Positions 26,476 to 35,402 of a DNA stretch of 64,000 bases are shown piece after piece (position 1 is the stretch's first letter; each line of letters opens with the position of its first letter). Position numbers and translations under genes: made by a program. The notes under the pieces are model-generated. The model had not been told where the DNA came from. It saw nothing but the letters and a program-made list of their open reading frames with translations, and did not search any database. This DNA is from Candidatus Epulonipiscium sp. (lineage in GTDB: Bacteria > Bacillota_A > Clostridia > Lachnospirales > Cellulosilyticaceae), in assembly GCA_012841565.1 (NCBI GenBank), contig DUUM01000431.1, positions 12,230-76,229 on the forward strand. The letters are read 5' to 3'.

Positions 26476-27972
26476 GTGTCTGAACAAAATGAAAATGCGA
26501 CTAGTGGGGAACAAGAATTAAGTGAATTGTTAAAAGTGCGCCATGAAAAACTAGAAGATCTTCAAGGAAAAGGGAAAGATCCATATCAAATTGTAAAATA
26601 TGAAGTAACAGCCTATAGCAATGATATTACAACAAACTTTGAAGAGTTTGAAGGAAAAGAAGTATCTATTGCAGGAAGGTTAATGTCAAAAAGAGATATG
26701 GGTAAGGCATCTTTTATTAACGTTCAGGATAAAGATGGAAGAATACAAGTGTATGTACGCCAAGATGAAATAGATGAAGAAACATACGAAGATTTTAGAA
26801 AGTATGATCTTGGAGATATGGTTGGTCTTAAAGGGATTGTATTTAAAACCCAAAAAGGTGAAATTTCTATAAGAGCTCAGTATATAGAATTGCATGCTAA
26901 GAGTCTTCAAATTCTTCCAGAGAAATATCATGGATTAAAAGACACAGACTTAAGATATCGCCAAAGATATGTTGATTTAATCGTGAATCCAGAGGTTAAA
27001 GAAACCTTTGTTAAGCGTAGTGCAATTATTAAAGAAATTAGGAGTTTCTTAGATAACCGTGAGTATATTGAAGTAGAGACGCCAGTATTACACTCAATAG
27101 CAGGAGGAGCAGCAGCTCGTCCATTTAAGACTCACCATAACTCTCTAGATTTAGATATGTACCTTCGAATTGCACTTGAACTTCACCTTAAAAGGTTAAT
27201 CGTAGGTGGATTTGATCGGGTATATGAAATTAGTCGTGTTTTTAGGAATGAAGGGATGTCAGTGCGCCATAATCCTGAGTTCACACTGCTTGAACTTTAT
27301 GAGGCGTATACAGATTATCATGGTATGATGGAACTCACAGAAGAGTTAATAAGAACTGTATCTCAAAAAGTTTTAGGTACTGCAGTTGTTACATTTAATG
27401 AAATAGAGATAGACCTTGAAAAGCCATTTGAACGTCTGACCATGGTAGAGGCAGTAAAGAAATATGCAAATGTAGATTTTGATGCAATCAATACGTTAGA
27501 AGAAGCAAGGGCGTTAGCTAAAGAGCATAATGTAGGGATTGAGGGTCACTACTTAAAAGGGGATATTTTAAATATGTTCTTTGAAAGATTTGTAGAAGAG
27601 CACCTTATTCAACCTACATTTATAATGGATCATCCAGTAGAAATATCACCACTTGCAAAACGTAAAACGGATAACCCGGATTATACAGAGCGCTTTGAGC
27701 TTTTTATCGTAGGTAGAGAGTATGCAAATGCATTTTCTGAGTTGAATGATCCAGTCGATCAAAGATCACGCTTTCAGCGCCAAGATGAACTTAGGGCTGC
27801 AGGAGATGTTGAGGCTACTGAGCTTGATGAGGATTTCCTACATGCATTAGAGTACGGCATGCCACCAACAGGTGGACTTGGAATAGGGATAGATCGTTTA
27901 GTAATGCTTCTTACGGATTCATATTCCATAAGAGATGTACTTTTATTCCCAGCAATGAAACCAACTAAATAA
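26476..27972 (+). CDS. lysS: Lysyl-tRNA synthetase, class II
   Basis: Charges tRNA-Lys. The 498-residue protein has an N-terminal OB-fold (about 55-160, [19 protein letters not shown]) and the class II core with [15 protein letters not shown] (motif 2 region) and the motif 3 [11 protein letters not shown] near the C terminus. I choose GTG 26476, which sits ten bases from AAAGGATG; an in-frame GTG at 26455 adds seven residues but has no site. A long terminator follows. Confidence 0.97.
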   Translation: MSEQNENATSGEQELSELLKVRHEKLEDLQGKGKDPYQIVKYEVTAYSNDITTNFEEFEGKEVSIAGRLMSKRDMGKASFINVQDKDGRIQVYVRQDEIDEETYEDFRKYDLGDMVGLKGIVFKTQKGEISIRAQYIELHAKSLQILPEKYHGLKDTDLRYRQRYVDLIVNPEVKETFVKRSAIIKEIRSFLDNREYIEVETPVLHSIAGGAAARPFKTHHNSLDLDMYLRIALELHLKRLIVGGFDRVYEISRVFRNEGMSVRHNPEFTLLELYEAYTDYHGMMELTEELIRTVSQKVLGTAVVTFNEIEIDLEKPFERLTMVEAVKKYANVDFDAINTLEEARALAKEHNVGIEGHYLKGDILNMFFERFVEEHLIQPTFIMDHPVEISPLAKRKTDNPDYTERFELFIVGREYANAFSELNDPVDQRSRFQRQDELRAAGDVEATELDEDFLHALEYGMPPTGGLGIGIDRLVMLLTDSYSIRDVLLFPAMKPTK

Positions 27973-27977
27973 TTATT

Positions 27978-28029
27978 TTTATACAATTATAGCCTCACTA
28001 TTTTATAGTGAGGCTATAATTGTATAAAA
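27978..28029 (+). terminator. Strong terminator after lysS
   Basis: A stem of about 22-24 bp (…TACAATTATAGCCTCACTA and its complement) with T- and A-rich flanks; it could work in both directions. Confidence 0.92.
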
Positions 28030-28148
28030 TAAAAGGTTAAGGAGGATACTATTAGATAAAATAGTCGAATCAATGAGAAAGGTATGATATAATTAGTTTT
28101 ATATAAAAGCCGTTATAGACAAGATATTATAATAGGAGACTTTATAAA

Positions 28149-29456
28149 ATGAGACATTATAAAAAGAAAGTATATAAAATTAGACCCTATAGAAGTTACA
28201 GAAAAAAACCTAGAAAGATGAGAGTTTTTTTAATAGGTCTATTAGGCATACTTGTTGGCGTGGTGGTACTAGGATATATTCTCCCACATAAGGGGATTGT
28301 GCCATGGAAGCCCTTGTTCATAATAGAAGGATTTAAAGGGGAAGTCACATCTGACAAGGTGAAGAGAAAGCAACCCAAGGGTGTGATGCCTTTGTCGGGC
28401 TATATGACTGCCCCAGAAACAGATTATAAGTTACATCGTGAGCAGGTTAAGGTGAAGGGGATATATGTAAGTGGTAATCGTGCAGGTTCTGATAAGTTTG
28501 ATGAATTAATTGAGCTATGTAAGCGCACAGAAATTAATGCTATGGTAATAGATATTAAAGGTGACCAAGGTTATTTGACATTTAGCGTGGATAATAATAT
28601 TATTAAACAAGCAGGTATAATCCCGAAGTCAGTGCCTATCCAAGATATTAATCTTTTAATAGCCAAACTACGGGAGAATAATATTTATCCTATTGGAAGA
28701 ATCGTAACATTTAAAGATAATATTATAAAAAATACACATCCAGAATATATGGTAACTAAAAAAGATGGTAGTTTTTATCAGAGTAATGAACCAGGAAACC
28801 AGAAGGCAACCTGGTTGAACCCATATAATAAGAATGTATGGGAGTACATATTAAATATTGCAAAAGAGGCAGCAGCAGTAGGATTTGAGGAAATACAGTT
28901 TGATTATATAAGATTTCATGAGGGTATGTATGAAGGTGAGATTGATTTTGGATATGAGTCAGCAAGTAAGAGGAAATCTCAAATTATCTCTGAGTTTACA
29001 AAGTATATTGTAGAGCAACTACATAAAGAAGATGTATATGTATCAGCGGACGTATTTGGAGCCATTATTACAAGCCAATTTGACGCAGATACGGTCGGGC
29101 AAGATTATATAGAGATGTCTAGATATCTTGATTTCATATGCCCCATGGTATATCCATCTCACTATGCAGACGGTTCCTTTGGCGTAGAGAACCCAGATTT
29201 AGATCCTTATCAAGTGCTACTTGGTTCTATGTTAGCGTCTACCAACAAATTAAAAGAGATAGAGGAAACAGAACATAGGGCTGTCGTTAGACCATGGCTC
29301 CAGGATTTTACAGCCGCTTGGATGCGCAATCATCAAGTATATGGCCCCGAGCAAATTAGAGACCAAATAGGTGGGGTATATGATGCAGGCCTTGAGGAAT
29401 GGTTGCTGTGGAATGCGTCTAATAGGTATACAGAAGGTGGATTATTAGAACAATAA
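28149..29456 (+). CDS. Membrane-anchored glycoside-hydrolase-like protein (DUF4015 type)
   Basis: A 435-residue protein with a very basic N-terminal tail (about 1-24), one transmembrane anchor (about 25-45, VFLIGLLGILVGVVVLGYIL), and an outside domain from about 100. That domain has GIYVSGNRAGSDKFDELIEL, MVIDIKGDQGYLTF, the segment EEIQFDYIRFHEG and VSADVFGAI, ending with PWLQDFTAAW. This is the pattern of the putative glycosyl hydrolase family PF13200, a TIM-barrel family. The substrate is unknown. It begins a cluster with two membrane proteins and cdaA-cdaR-glmM, which suggests a cell-wall role. Confidence 0.85.
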   Translation: MRHYKKKVYKIRPYRSYRKKPRKMRVFLIGLLGILVGVVVLGYILPHKGIVPWKPLFIIEGFKGEVTSDKVKRKQPKGVMPLSGYMTAPETDYKLHREQVKVKGIYVSGNRAGSDKFDELIELCKRTEINAMVIDIKGDQGYLTFSVDNNIIKQAGIIPKSVPIQDINLLIAKLRENNIYPIGRIVTFKDNIIKNTHPEYMVTKKDGSFYQSNEPGNQKATWLNPYNKNVWEYILNIAKEAAAVGFEEIQFDYIRFHEGMYEGEIDFGYESASKRKSQIISEFTKYIVEQLHKEDVYVSADVFGAIITSQFDADTVGQDYIEMSRYLDFICPMVYPSHYADGSFGVENPDLDPYQVLLGSMLASTNKLKEIEETEHRAVVRPWLQDFTAAWMRNHQVYGPEQIRDQIGGVYDAGLEEWLLWNASNRYTEGGLLEQ

Positions 29457-29469
29457 AGGATGTGAGAAG

Positions 29470-29895
29470 TTGATAGAACAAGAAGAAGTTATTCTGATGA
29501 CCAAACTAGCCTTACATGAAAAGAAATATGGAAAAAAAGATAAGAAAAGAAGTTCCTATTTTAAATGGGATTATATATATATTAACAATTGGTATACTAG
29601 GTTTGCAGTGGGGGTAGTTGTTGCAATTGTTGTTTTTTGGATGACTTTAACGGATGTCTATGTCAAAGAGATTATTCCTGTTTTTGAGATTGATCTAGGG
29701 CAATATTTATCTAAGTATATACTCGCCTTCATTGGACTCATACTCATTTATACAGGGATTTCTACGGCTATATTCAATCGAAAATATGAAAACACACAAG
29801 ATAGATTACGTGAATATGACCGATTACTTAAAGAATTAGATCGGCACCAAAACTTAAAACAATCCGGAGAGGAGGATTTGCATGGCACCATTTGA
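29470..29895 (+). CDS. Small membrane protein, unknown
   Basis: A 141-residue protein with a basic N-terminal part (KLALHEKKYGKKDKKRSS), two hydrophobic segments (about 47-67 and 83-105) and a charged C-terminal helix (NTQDRLREYDRLLKELDRHQ) that may form a coiled coil. Start is probably TTG 29470, close to AAGGATG. Its end overlaps the start of the next gene by 14 bases, so the two are translationally coupled. I do not recognise the family. Confidence 0.75.
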   Translation: MIEQEEVILMTKLALHEKKYGKKDKKRSSYFKWDYIYINNWYTRFAVGVVVAIVVFWMTLTDVYVKEIIPVFEIDLGQYLSKYILAFIGLILIYTGISTAIFNRKYENTQDRLREYDRLLKELDRHQNLKQSGEEDLHGTI

Positions 29896-30826
29896 TGTGT
29901 TATTACAGGTTCGTGAGGAACTTATTAATTTTTATAAAAAGTATGAAAAAATTCTTATGCCATTATTAAAGTTTATAATGACAGTAAGTGTCCTTTTGTT
30001 AATTAGCGATACAATAGGGTATGCCAAACCGTTAACAAAAACAACAATAATACTTATGATGGGGTTAATGGGAGTCTTTCTATCTCCGCAGTTAATTATG
30101 TTATTGTTTATTCTACTAACATCACTACATGTAGGTGCAGGGTCTTTAGAGGTAGGTCTTATTGTTTTTATCTTTCTTTTGATTATTTATCTACTGTTTG
30201 TAAGATTATACCCTTTGGAAAGTTTATTTATTGTAGGGATGATTATCGCATACAAATTCCATATACCTTACATAATACCGTTAATTGCAGGACTTTTTAG
30301 TTCTTTAGCAGCAATCGTAGCAGTAACAATAGGAGCTACCATATGGTATAGTGCACCCCAATTTGTAACTATGATGGAAAGTCAGAGTGCAGAAATAGCA
30401 GATATAGTAGGTGTTATTAACACAAATATTACGACGTTGCAAGCAGTATTTAAAAGTGATCAAACGCTACTAGCTAGTATTATTATTTTATCAGCAGTAC
30501 TGTTAACCGTCTATATTATACGAAAACAGAATATTGATTTTGCAGAATATATTGCTATTTTAGTCGGGGTAGTCATGAACTTAGTTGGATTTTTATTTGC
30601 GATCATACTCCTTAGGGTAGAAGTTGGGATAGCAGGTCTTATGATATCAACCATAATGTGTGGAATAATTGCTGTGGTAGTACAGTTTTTTGCCAAGATA
30701 GCTGATTATTCTAGGACGGAAACAGTTCAATTTGAAGATGAAAAAAATTATTACTATGTAAAAGTTGTTCCTAAAATCATTGCTCAAAAATCAAAAAGGC
30801 AAATAAAGCGTAATTATACCAAGTAA
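29882..30826 (+). CDS. Polytopic membrane protein, unknown
   Basis: A 314-residue protein with seven or eight hydrophobic segments. Examples are FIMTVSVLLLISDTIGYA (near 35), VGLIVFIFLLIIYLLFVRLY (near 90), LIAGLFSSLAAIVAVTIGAT (near 140), and three between 200 and 280. The C-terminal 35 residues are basic and soluble. It overlaps the preceding gene and is followed by about 100 bases and cdaA. No transporter or enzyme motif is visible. Its position next to the c-di-AMP cyclase genes makes a wall or osmotic function plausible, but that is inference. Confidence 0.78.
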   Translation: MAPFDVLLQVREELINFYKKYEKILMPLLKFIMTVSVLLLISDTIGYAKPLTKTTIILMMGLMGVFLSPQLIMLLFILLTSLHVGAGSLEVGLIVFIFLLIIYLLFVRLYPLESLFIVGMIIAYKFHIPYIIPLIAGLFSSLAAIVAVTIGATIWYSAPQFVTMMESQSAEIADIVGVINTNITTLQAVFKSDQTLLASIIILSAVLLTVYIIRKQNIDFAEYIAILVGVVMNLVGFLFAIILLRVEVGIAGLMISTIMCGIIAVVVQFFAKIADYSRTETVQFEDEKNYYYVKVVPKIIAQKSKRQIKRNYTK

Positions 30827-30932
30827 GATATAATGGCCAAGAAAATTAACGTAAATTATAAGTAATTAATATGCCAGAGTGTAATAAACATGATATAATA
30901 ACCTAAAGAGATAGAGAAAAGAGGTTTTGTCA

Positions 30933-31796
30933 TTGAATTTTCTTGGAGAAGTATTTTCAAAGATATCCTTTTTAAATATCCCACACTTAGGCATCAATGA
31001 TGTTATTGATATTATTGGGGTGGCGTATTTAATTTATAAGGTAATAAGCTGGATTAAAGATACAAGGGCCTGGTCACTATTTAAAGGTGTTGGGGTCGTT
31101 ATTCTTCTTGCGCTTATAGCCAACATATTCGACTTACATACAATTTGGTGGATTCTTTCAAATTCATTACCAGTCGGAGCTATTGGTATGGTTGTTATTT
31201 TTCAACCAGAACTTAGAAGAGCCTTAGAACAAATTGGTCGTGGGAAGATTTTATCATCTATAGCTGGACTGGAGTCTGAACGAACCGGGTCGGCTTTAAA
31301 AGAAGAGACGGTCAATGCTCTTATAAGAGCAATATTTAAAATGGCACAAGTTAGAACGGGTGCTCTTATTGTTATTGAAAAAGATACAAAATTGGGAGAT
31401 GTAGAACGTACGGGTATAATAATAGATGCAGTGGTTAGTAGCCAGTTGTTAATCAACATATTTGAAGATAAAACGCCCCTTCATGATGGGGCGGTTATCA
31501 TTAGTAATAATCGTATTTCTGCGGCAACGTGTTTTTTACCCTTAACCGATAGCCAAGAGGTGAGTAAGGCTTTAGGAACTAGGCATAGGGCAGCCATTGG
31601 GATATCAGAAATATCAGATGCTATTGTAATTGTGGTATCTGAAGAAACTGGAACCGTATCAGTGGTTCACAATGGGAATATGGACAGAGGCGTAGATACT
31701 GAAGCATTAAAAAGAAAATTAATTAGAATTAATACAGGAAAAAATAAGATAGAAACGAGATTAAGGTTTTGGAAAGGATGGAATAAAAATGAGTAA
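30933..31796 (+). CDS. cdaA: Diadenylate cyclase CdaA
   Basis: Makes cyclic di-AMP from two ATP at the membrane; the signal controls potassium and osmolyte balance and wall homeostasis. The 287-residue protein has about three N-terminal transmembrane segments (about 20-95) and a DAC domain with LHDGAVIIS (DGA at about 185-187) and LGTRHRAAIG (RHR at about 217-219), both catalytic motifs intact. I prefer TTG 30933, spaced eight bases from GAGG; TTG 30927 is too close. It overlaps cdaR by eight bases. Confidence 0.95.
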   Translation: MNFLGEVFSKISFLNIPHLGINDVIDIIGVAYLIYKVISWIKDTRAWSLFKGVGVVILLALIANIFDLHTIWWILSNSLPVGAIGMVVIFQPELRRALEQIGRGKILSSIAGLESERTGSALKEETVNALIRAIFKMAQVRTGALIVIEKDTKLGDVERTGIIIDAVVSSQLLINIFEDKTPLHDGAVIISNNRISAATCFLPLTDSQEVSKALGTRHRAAIGISEISDAIVIVVSEETGTVSVVHNGNMDRGVDTEALKRKLIRINTGKNKIETRLRFWKGWNKNE

Positions 31797-33120
31797 ATTC
31801 TTTTCCAATAACATTGTATGGAAGACGGCATCCCTTATATCAGCCCTTATATTATGGGTGTTTGTTATTAATACTGCCAATCCTCCTCAGTCCTATGATA
31901 TGAAAAATAGAACCATATCCTTGAGGGGGGCTGATTTATTAGAAAATAAAGGGTATGTTATAAAAAATGAGACAGCTCTTCGGGAACAAAAAGTGCGCGT
32001 AGTTGTTAAAGGGCCAAGGTTGCAAATTGAGAAGATTAGGAGCAACCCTGAACTAATAGACATTAAAGTGGATATTACAAAGTATGTCAATAACATATCA
32101 ACTAACATGGATATGGTAGCCCCTATTGTACCTATTGATGTGAATGTGCCATTAGGCTTAACTATCGTAGAGCAATCACCTAAAAATTTAGAGGTCATAT
32201 TCGAACGCGAAAAAACCGTAACTAAAAAGATCGAATATGTAATTAATGGGGGATCCAATAAAGAATATGAAACCCTTACACCTAAAATCGTACCAGAAAC
32301 AATAGAGGTATGGGGTGCTGAGTCCTATATGGACGAGATCGATACAGTTAGGATAGATATTGATGTAGAAAACTTTTCTGAAGATGTTTTGACTTATGAA
32401 ATACCAATTAAGATTTATAATGTAGAAGGTATAGAACTTACAGAACTTAAAAAATCCCATACGAATGCAGAAGTAACCCTTCCAATTGGTAAAAAGAAAA
32501 TAGTACCACTTGAGATGCAATTTGTAGGCGCTTTACCGGAAGGATTTATACAAACGAGTGTAGGTGTATATCCAAAAACGATTACAATTATAGGTAAACC
32601 GACATTAATTGATAGTATTACGTCAATAAAATTAGATAAAGTATCCCTAGAGAATATTATTGAAACGTCTAAAATTACCACGAAGTTTATCTTGCCGCCT
32701 GGCGTAAGTTATTTAGATCATATTGAAAATAGTGCTACAATAACAATACAGGTGAAGGAACAATCTATATACGATTATAGGTTAGACCTAGCAAAGGCTA
32801 AGGTAAATATAATCAACCAACAAGGTGACTTTGACTATGAAATGTTAGATAGTGAGATTACAGTTAAAGTAAAATCTATAGCAGAGAACTTACTCAATGT
32901 TTCTTCCAGAGATATTGTGGTGACGATTGATATGCAAGGCTATAGCCAAGGGGAATATGAAATACCGATAACTTTAGAATTCCCGCCAGAGGTTTTAGTA
33001 GTTGAAAACCCTCTAATAAGCATAAAGATAACAGAAAAGATTATAGAACCAGAGCTCGATCCGGAATTAGAACTGGATTTGGGACCATATCCAGAACCTA
33101 ATGCACAGGCAGAGGAATAA
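31789..33120 (+). CDS. cdaR: CdaA regulator CdaR (YbbR-domain protein)
   Basis: Membrane-anchored regulator of CdaA. The 443-residue protein has one N-terminal transmembrane helix (about 10-28, VWKTASLISALILWVFVIN) followed by an outside region of four YbbR-type repeats (about 50-420), each with a pattern of beta strands and VxVxVKG-like segments. The last 25 residues are Pro- and Glu-rich. Its start overlaps cdaA and glmM follows 36 bases later. The cdaA-cdaR-glmM order is a conserved Firmicute operon. Confidence 0.93.
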   Translation: MSKFFSNNIVWKTASLISALILWVFVINTANPPQSYDMKNRTISLRGADLLENKGYVIKNETALREQKVRVVVKGPRLQIEKIRSNPELIDIKVDITKYVNNISTNMDMVAPIVPIDVNVPLGLTIVEQSPKNLEVIFEREKTVTKKIEYVINGGSNKEYETLTPKIVPETIEVWGAESYMDEIDTVRIDIDVENFSEDVLTYEIPIKIYNVEGIELTELKKSHTNAEVTLPIGKKKIVPLEMQFVGALPEGFIQTSVGVYPKTITIIGKPTLIDSITSIKLDKVSLENIIETSKITTKFILPPGVSYLDHIENSATITIQVKEQSIYDYRLDLAKAKVNIINQQGDFDYEMLDSEITVKVKSIAENLLNVSSRDIVVTIDMQGYSQGEYEIPITLEFPPEVLVVENPLISIKITEKIIEPELDPELELDLGPYPEPNAQAEE

Positions 33121-33156
33121 AAGAAATATCAACTTACAGAAGGAAGAGGGCAAAAA

Positions 33157-34506
33157 ATGGGTAAATTATTTGGAACTGATGGAATAAGAGGAGTTGCAAA
33201 CACTGAGCTTACAGGTACATTAGCATATGACGTTGGTAGAGCGGGGGCATACGTACTGACGAAAAAGAAACAACGTCAACCTAAAATTCTAGTAGCAAGA
33301 GACACCCGTATTTCAGGAAGCATGCTAGAAGCTGCTTTAGTTGGTGGCATTTGCTCTGTTGGAGCCAATGTAATATCCATTGGCGTTGTGCCAACCCCAG
33401 CTATTTCGTTTTTAACAAAAGCACTAGGGGCAGATGCAGGTGTTATGATATCTGCTTCTCACAATCCATTAGAATACAATGGGATTAAGTTTTTTAATAG
33501 AGAAGGGTACAAACTGAGTGATGAATTAGAACAAGAAATAGAGCAGATTATTTTATCTCAGTCAGGAGCAGGGCCACTACCAACGGGTGAGGACGTTGGC
33601 ATATGGGAGATGGATCATAGCGTAATTGATTTATATATCGATCATGTATGTAGTACTATTCCTGGGGATCTTAAAGGGATTAAAGTTCTCATTGACTGCG
33701 CAAATGGTGCAGCCTATGAAGTAGCGCCACAAGCCCTAGAAAGACTAGGAGCAGAAGTAGAAGTGATTCATCATAAACCTAATGGGATTAATATTAACAA
33801 ATTATGTGGATCAACCCATATGAATGACCTGATGTGTCAGGTAGTCGGTAGGGGAATGGCTGTAGGTATCGCTTTTGACGGGGATGCTGATAGATGCTTA
33901 GCAGTTGACGAAAATGGCAAGCTTGTTGATGGAGACCAAATCCTAGCGATTTGTGGGCTAGATATGAAGCAAGGTGGTAGGCTAAACAAGGATACAATCG
34001 TAACAACGGTCATGAGTAATTTAGGCTTAAACCTGATGGCTGCCAAAAATGACATACAACTAAAGCAAACAAGAGTTGGAGATCGTTACGTTCTAGAAAA
34101 AATGATAAAAGATGGTTATAACATAGGAGGTGAGCAATCAGGCCATGTTATATTCCTTGACCATAATACAACTGGTGATGGGCTCATTACGGCCATTCAA
34201 CTTCTTTATATTATGAAGAAAACGGGTAAAAGTCTATCAGAGTTATCAACTGTAATGGAAGTTATGCCGCAAGTTCTTGTTAATGCAATCGTTAAAAATG
34301 AGCATAAACATGATTATATTGAAGATTTAGAGATAAGGGAAGAGATCAAGAAGCTAGAAGCAAGATTTGGTGCAGAGGGTCGTGTGCTGATTAGGGCATC
34401 AGGAACAGAGCCTCTAGTGAGGGTAATGATTGAAGGAAAAAATGAAGAAGAAATGAAAGAACAAGCCCTAAACTTAGCAAGGTTTATTGAAGAAAAATTA
34501 GGTTAA
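33157..34506 (+). CDS. glmM: Phosphoglucosamine mutase
   Basis: Converts glucosamine-6-phosphate to glucosamine-1-phosphate, the substrate of GlmU. The 449-residue protein has LFGTDGIRGVAN, the phosphoserine loop ISASHNPLEYNG (catalytic Ser about residue 101), metal loop FDGDADRC, the sugar loop GEQSGH and the phosphate site RASGTEPLVRVM. In Bacillus, GlmM binds CdaA and inhibits it, so this linkage joins wall precursor supply to c-di-AMP. All key sites look intact, unlike the GlmU at 3167. Confidence 0.97.
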   Translation: MGKLFGTDGIRGVANTELTGTLAYDVGRAGAYVLTKKKQRQPKILVARDTRISGSMLEAALVGGICSVGANVISIGVVPTPAISFLTKALGADAGVMISASHNPLEYNGIKFFNREGYKLSDELEQEIEQIILSQSGAGPLPTGEDVGIWEMDHSVIDLYIDHVCSTIPGDLKGIKVLIDCANGAAYEVAPQALERLGAEVEVIHHKPNGININKLCGSTHMNDLMCQVVGRGMAVGIAFDGDADRCLAVDENGKLVDGDQILAICGLDMKQGGRLNKDTIVTTVMSNLGLNLMAAKNDIQLKQTRVGDRYVLEKMIKDGYNIGGEQSGHVIFLDHNTTGDGLITAIQLLYIMKKTGKSLSELSTVMEVMPQVLVNAIVKNEHKHDYIEDLEIREEIKKLEARFGAEGRVLIRASGTEPLVRVMIEGKNEEEMKEQALNLARFIEEKLG

Positions 34507-34516
34507 TAAACAAAAG

Positions 34517-34543
34517 GACAGGGAATGTATTCCCTGTCTTTTT
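34517..34543 (+). terminator. Intrinsic terminator after glmM
   Basis: GACAGGGAAT and ATTCCCTGTC with a two-base loop, followed by five T. Confidence 0.93.
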
Positions 34544-34568
34544 GTTTGCATAATAAGGAGAAAAGAAA

Positions 34569-35384
34569 ATGGAAAGTATCAAGGCAAGGGTTTTGGAGTT
34601 ATTGATGGAGTATGGCCTTAAGCTAGCCATAGCCATACTCGTTGTTGCGGTTGGTTTTACAATTGTTAATATCAGCGTAAAAATTATGGATAATACATTA
34701 AGCAAGAGTAAAATAGATAAATCTATACACTCATTTGTTAAATCCATTTCAAACTTTTTTTCAAAAATTATTATTACAATTATTGCAGCAACTATTTTAG
34801 GTATACCACCAGCCACATTTATTGCAGTTTTAAGTGCAGCTGGGCTGGCCATAGGTTTGGCTTTGAAGGATAGTTTATCTAACTTTGCGGGTGGGATACT
34901 GATTCTTATATTTCGTCCCTTTAATGTAGGAGATTTTATTGATATGGGTGGATCATCAGGTACCGTAAAAGATATCCAGTTATTTTATACAGCGTTAAAT
35001 ACCACAGATAATAGGCGGATTACAATACCAAATGGGGAACTAGCAAATGGAAAGATTATAAATTATTCAGTAGAAGCAACTCGTAGACTAGATTTGGTCT
35101 TTAGTGTAAGTTATGAAGACGATATACACAGAGTCAAAGAAACCTTAACGAAAATTATGATGGGGCACCCGTTAATTTTTAAGGACCCAGAACCGGTTGT
35201 TAGAGTCGTGGCTTATCAAGATAGCTGTGTCGATTTTACCGTTAAAGTATGGTGTAATAGGGAAGATTATTGGACGATCTATTATGATTTACATGAGCAG
35301 GTTAAGGTTGAATTTGATAAAGAAGGTATTACGATACCATTTCCGCAAACAGTGGTTGCTTTACATCAAGGGTCTAAGCAGTAG
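34569..35384 (+). CDS. Small-conductance mechanosensitive channel, MscS family
   Basis: A 271-residue MscS-type channel that releases solutes on osmotic downshock. It has three N-terminal transmembrane segments (about 15-35, 60-80, 90-115). The pore helix region is Gly/Ala-rich (VLSAAGLAIGLALKDSLSNFAGG), and beta and alpha/beta domains follow (IFRPFNVGDFIDMGGSSGTVKDI; RRITIPNGELANGKIINYS). Length matches the minimal family form. It lies right after glmM but beyond a terminator. A link to c-di-AMP osmotic control is plausible only by proximity. Confidence 0.92.
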   Translation: MESIKARVLELLMEYGLKLAIAILVVAVGFTIVNISVKIMDNTLSKSKIDKSIHSFVKSISNFFSKIIITIIAATILGIPPATFIAVLSAAGLAIGLALKDSLSNFAGGILILIFRPFNVGDFIDMGGSSGTVKDIQLFYTALNTTDNRRITIPNGELANGKIINYSVEATRRLDLVFSVSYEDDIHRVKETLTKIMMGHPLIFKDPEPVVRVVAYQDSCVDFTVKVWCNREDYWTIYYDLHEQVKVEFDKEGITIPFPQTVVALHQGSKQ

Positions 35385-35402
35385 ACTTATAAGGAGGATG
35401 AT

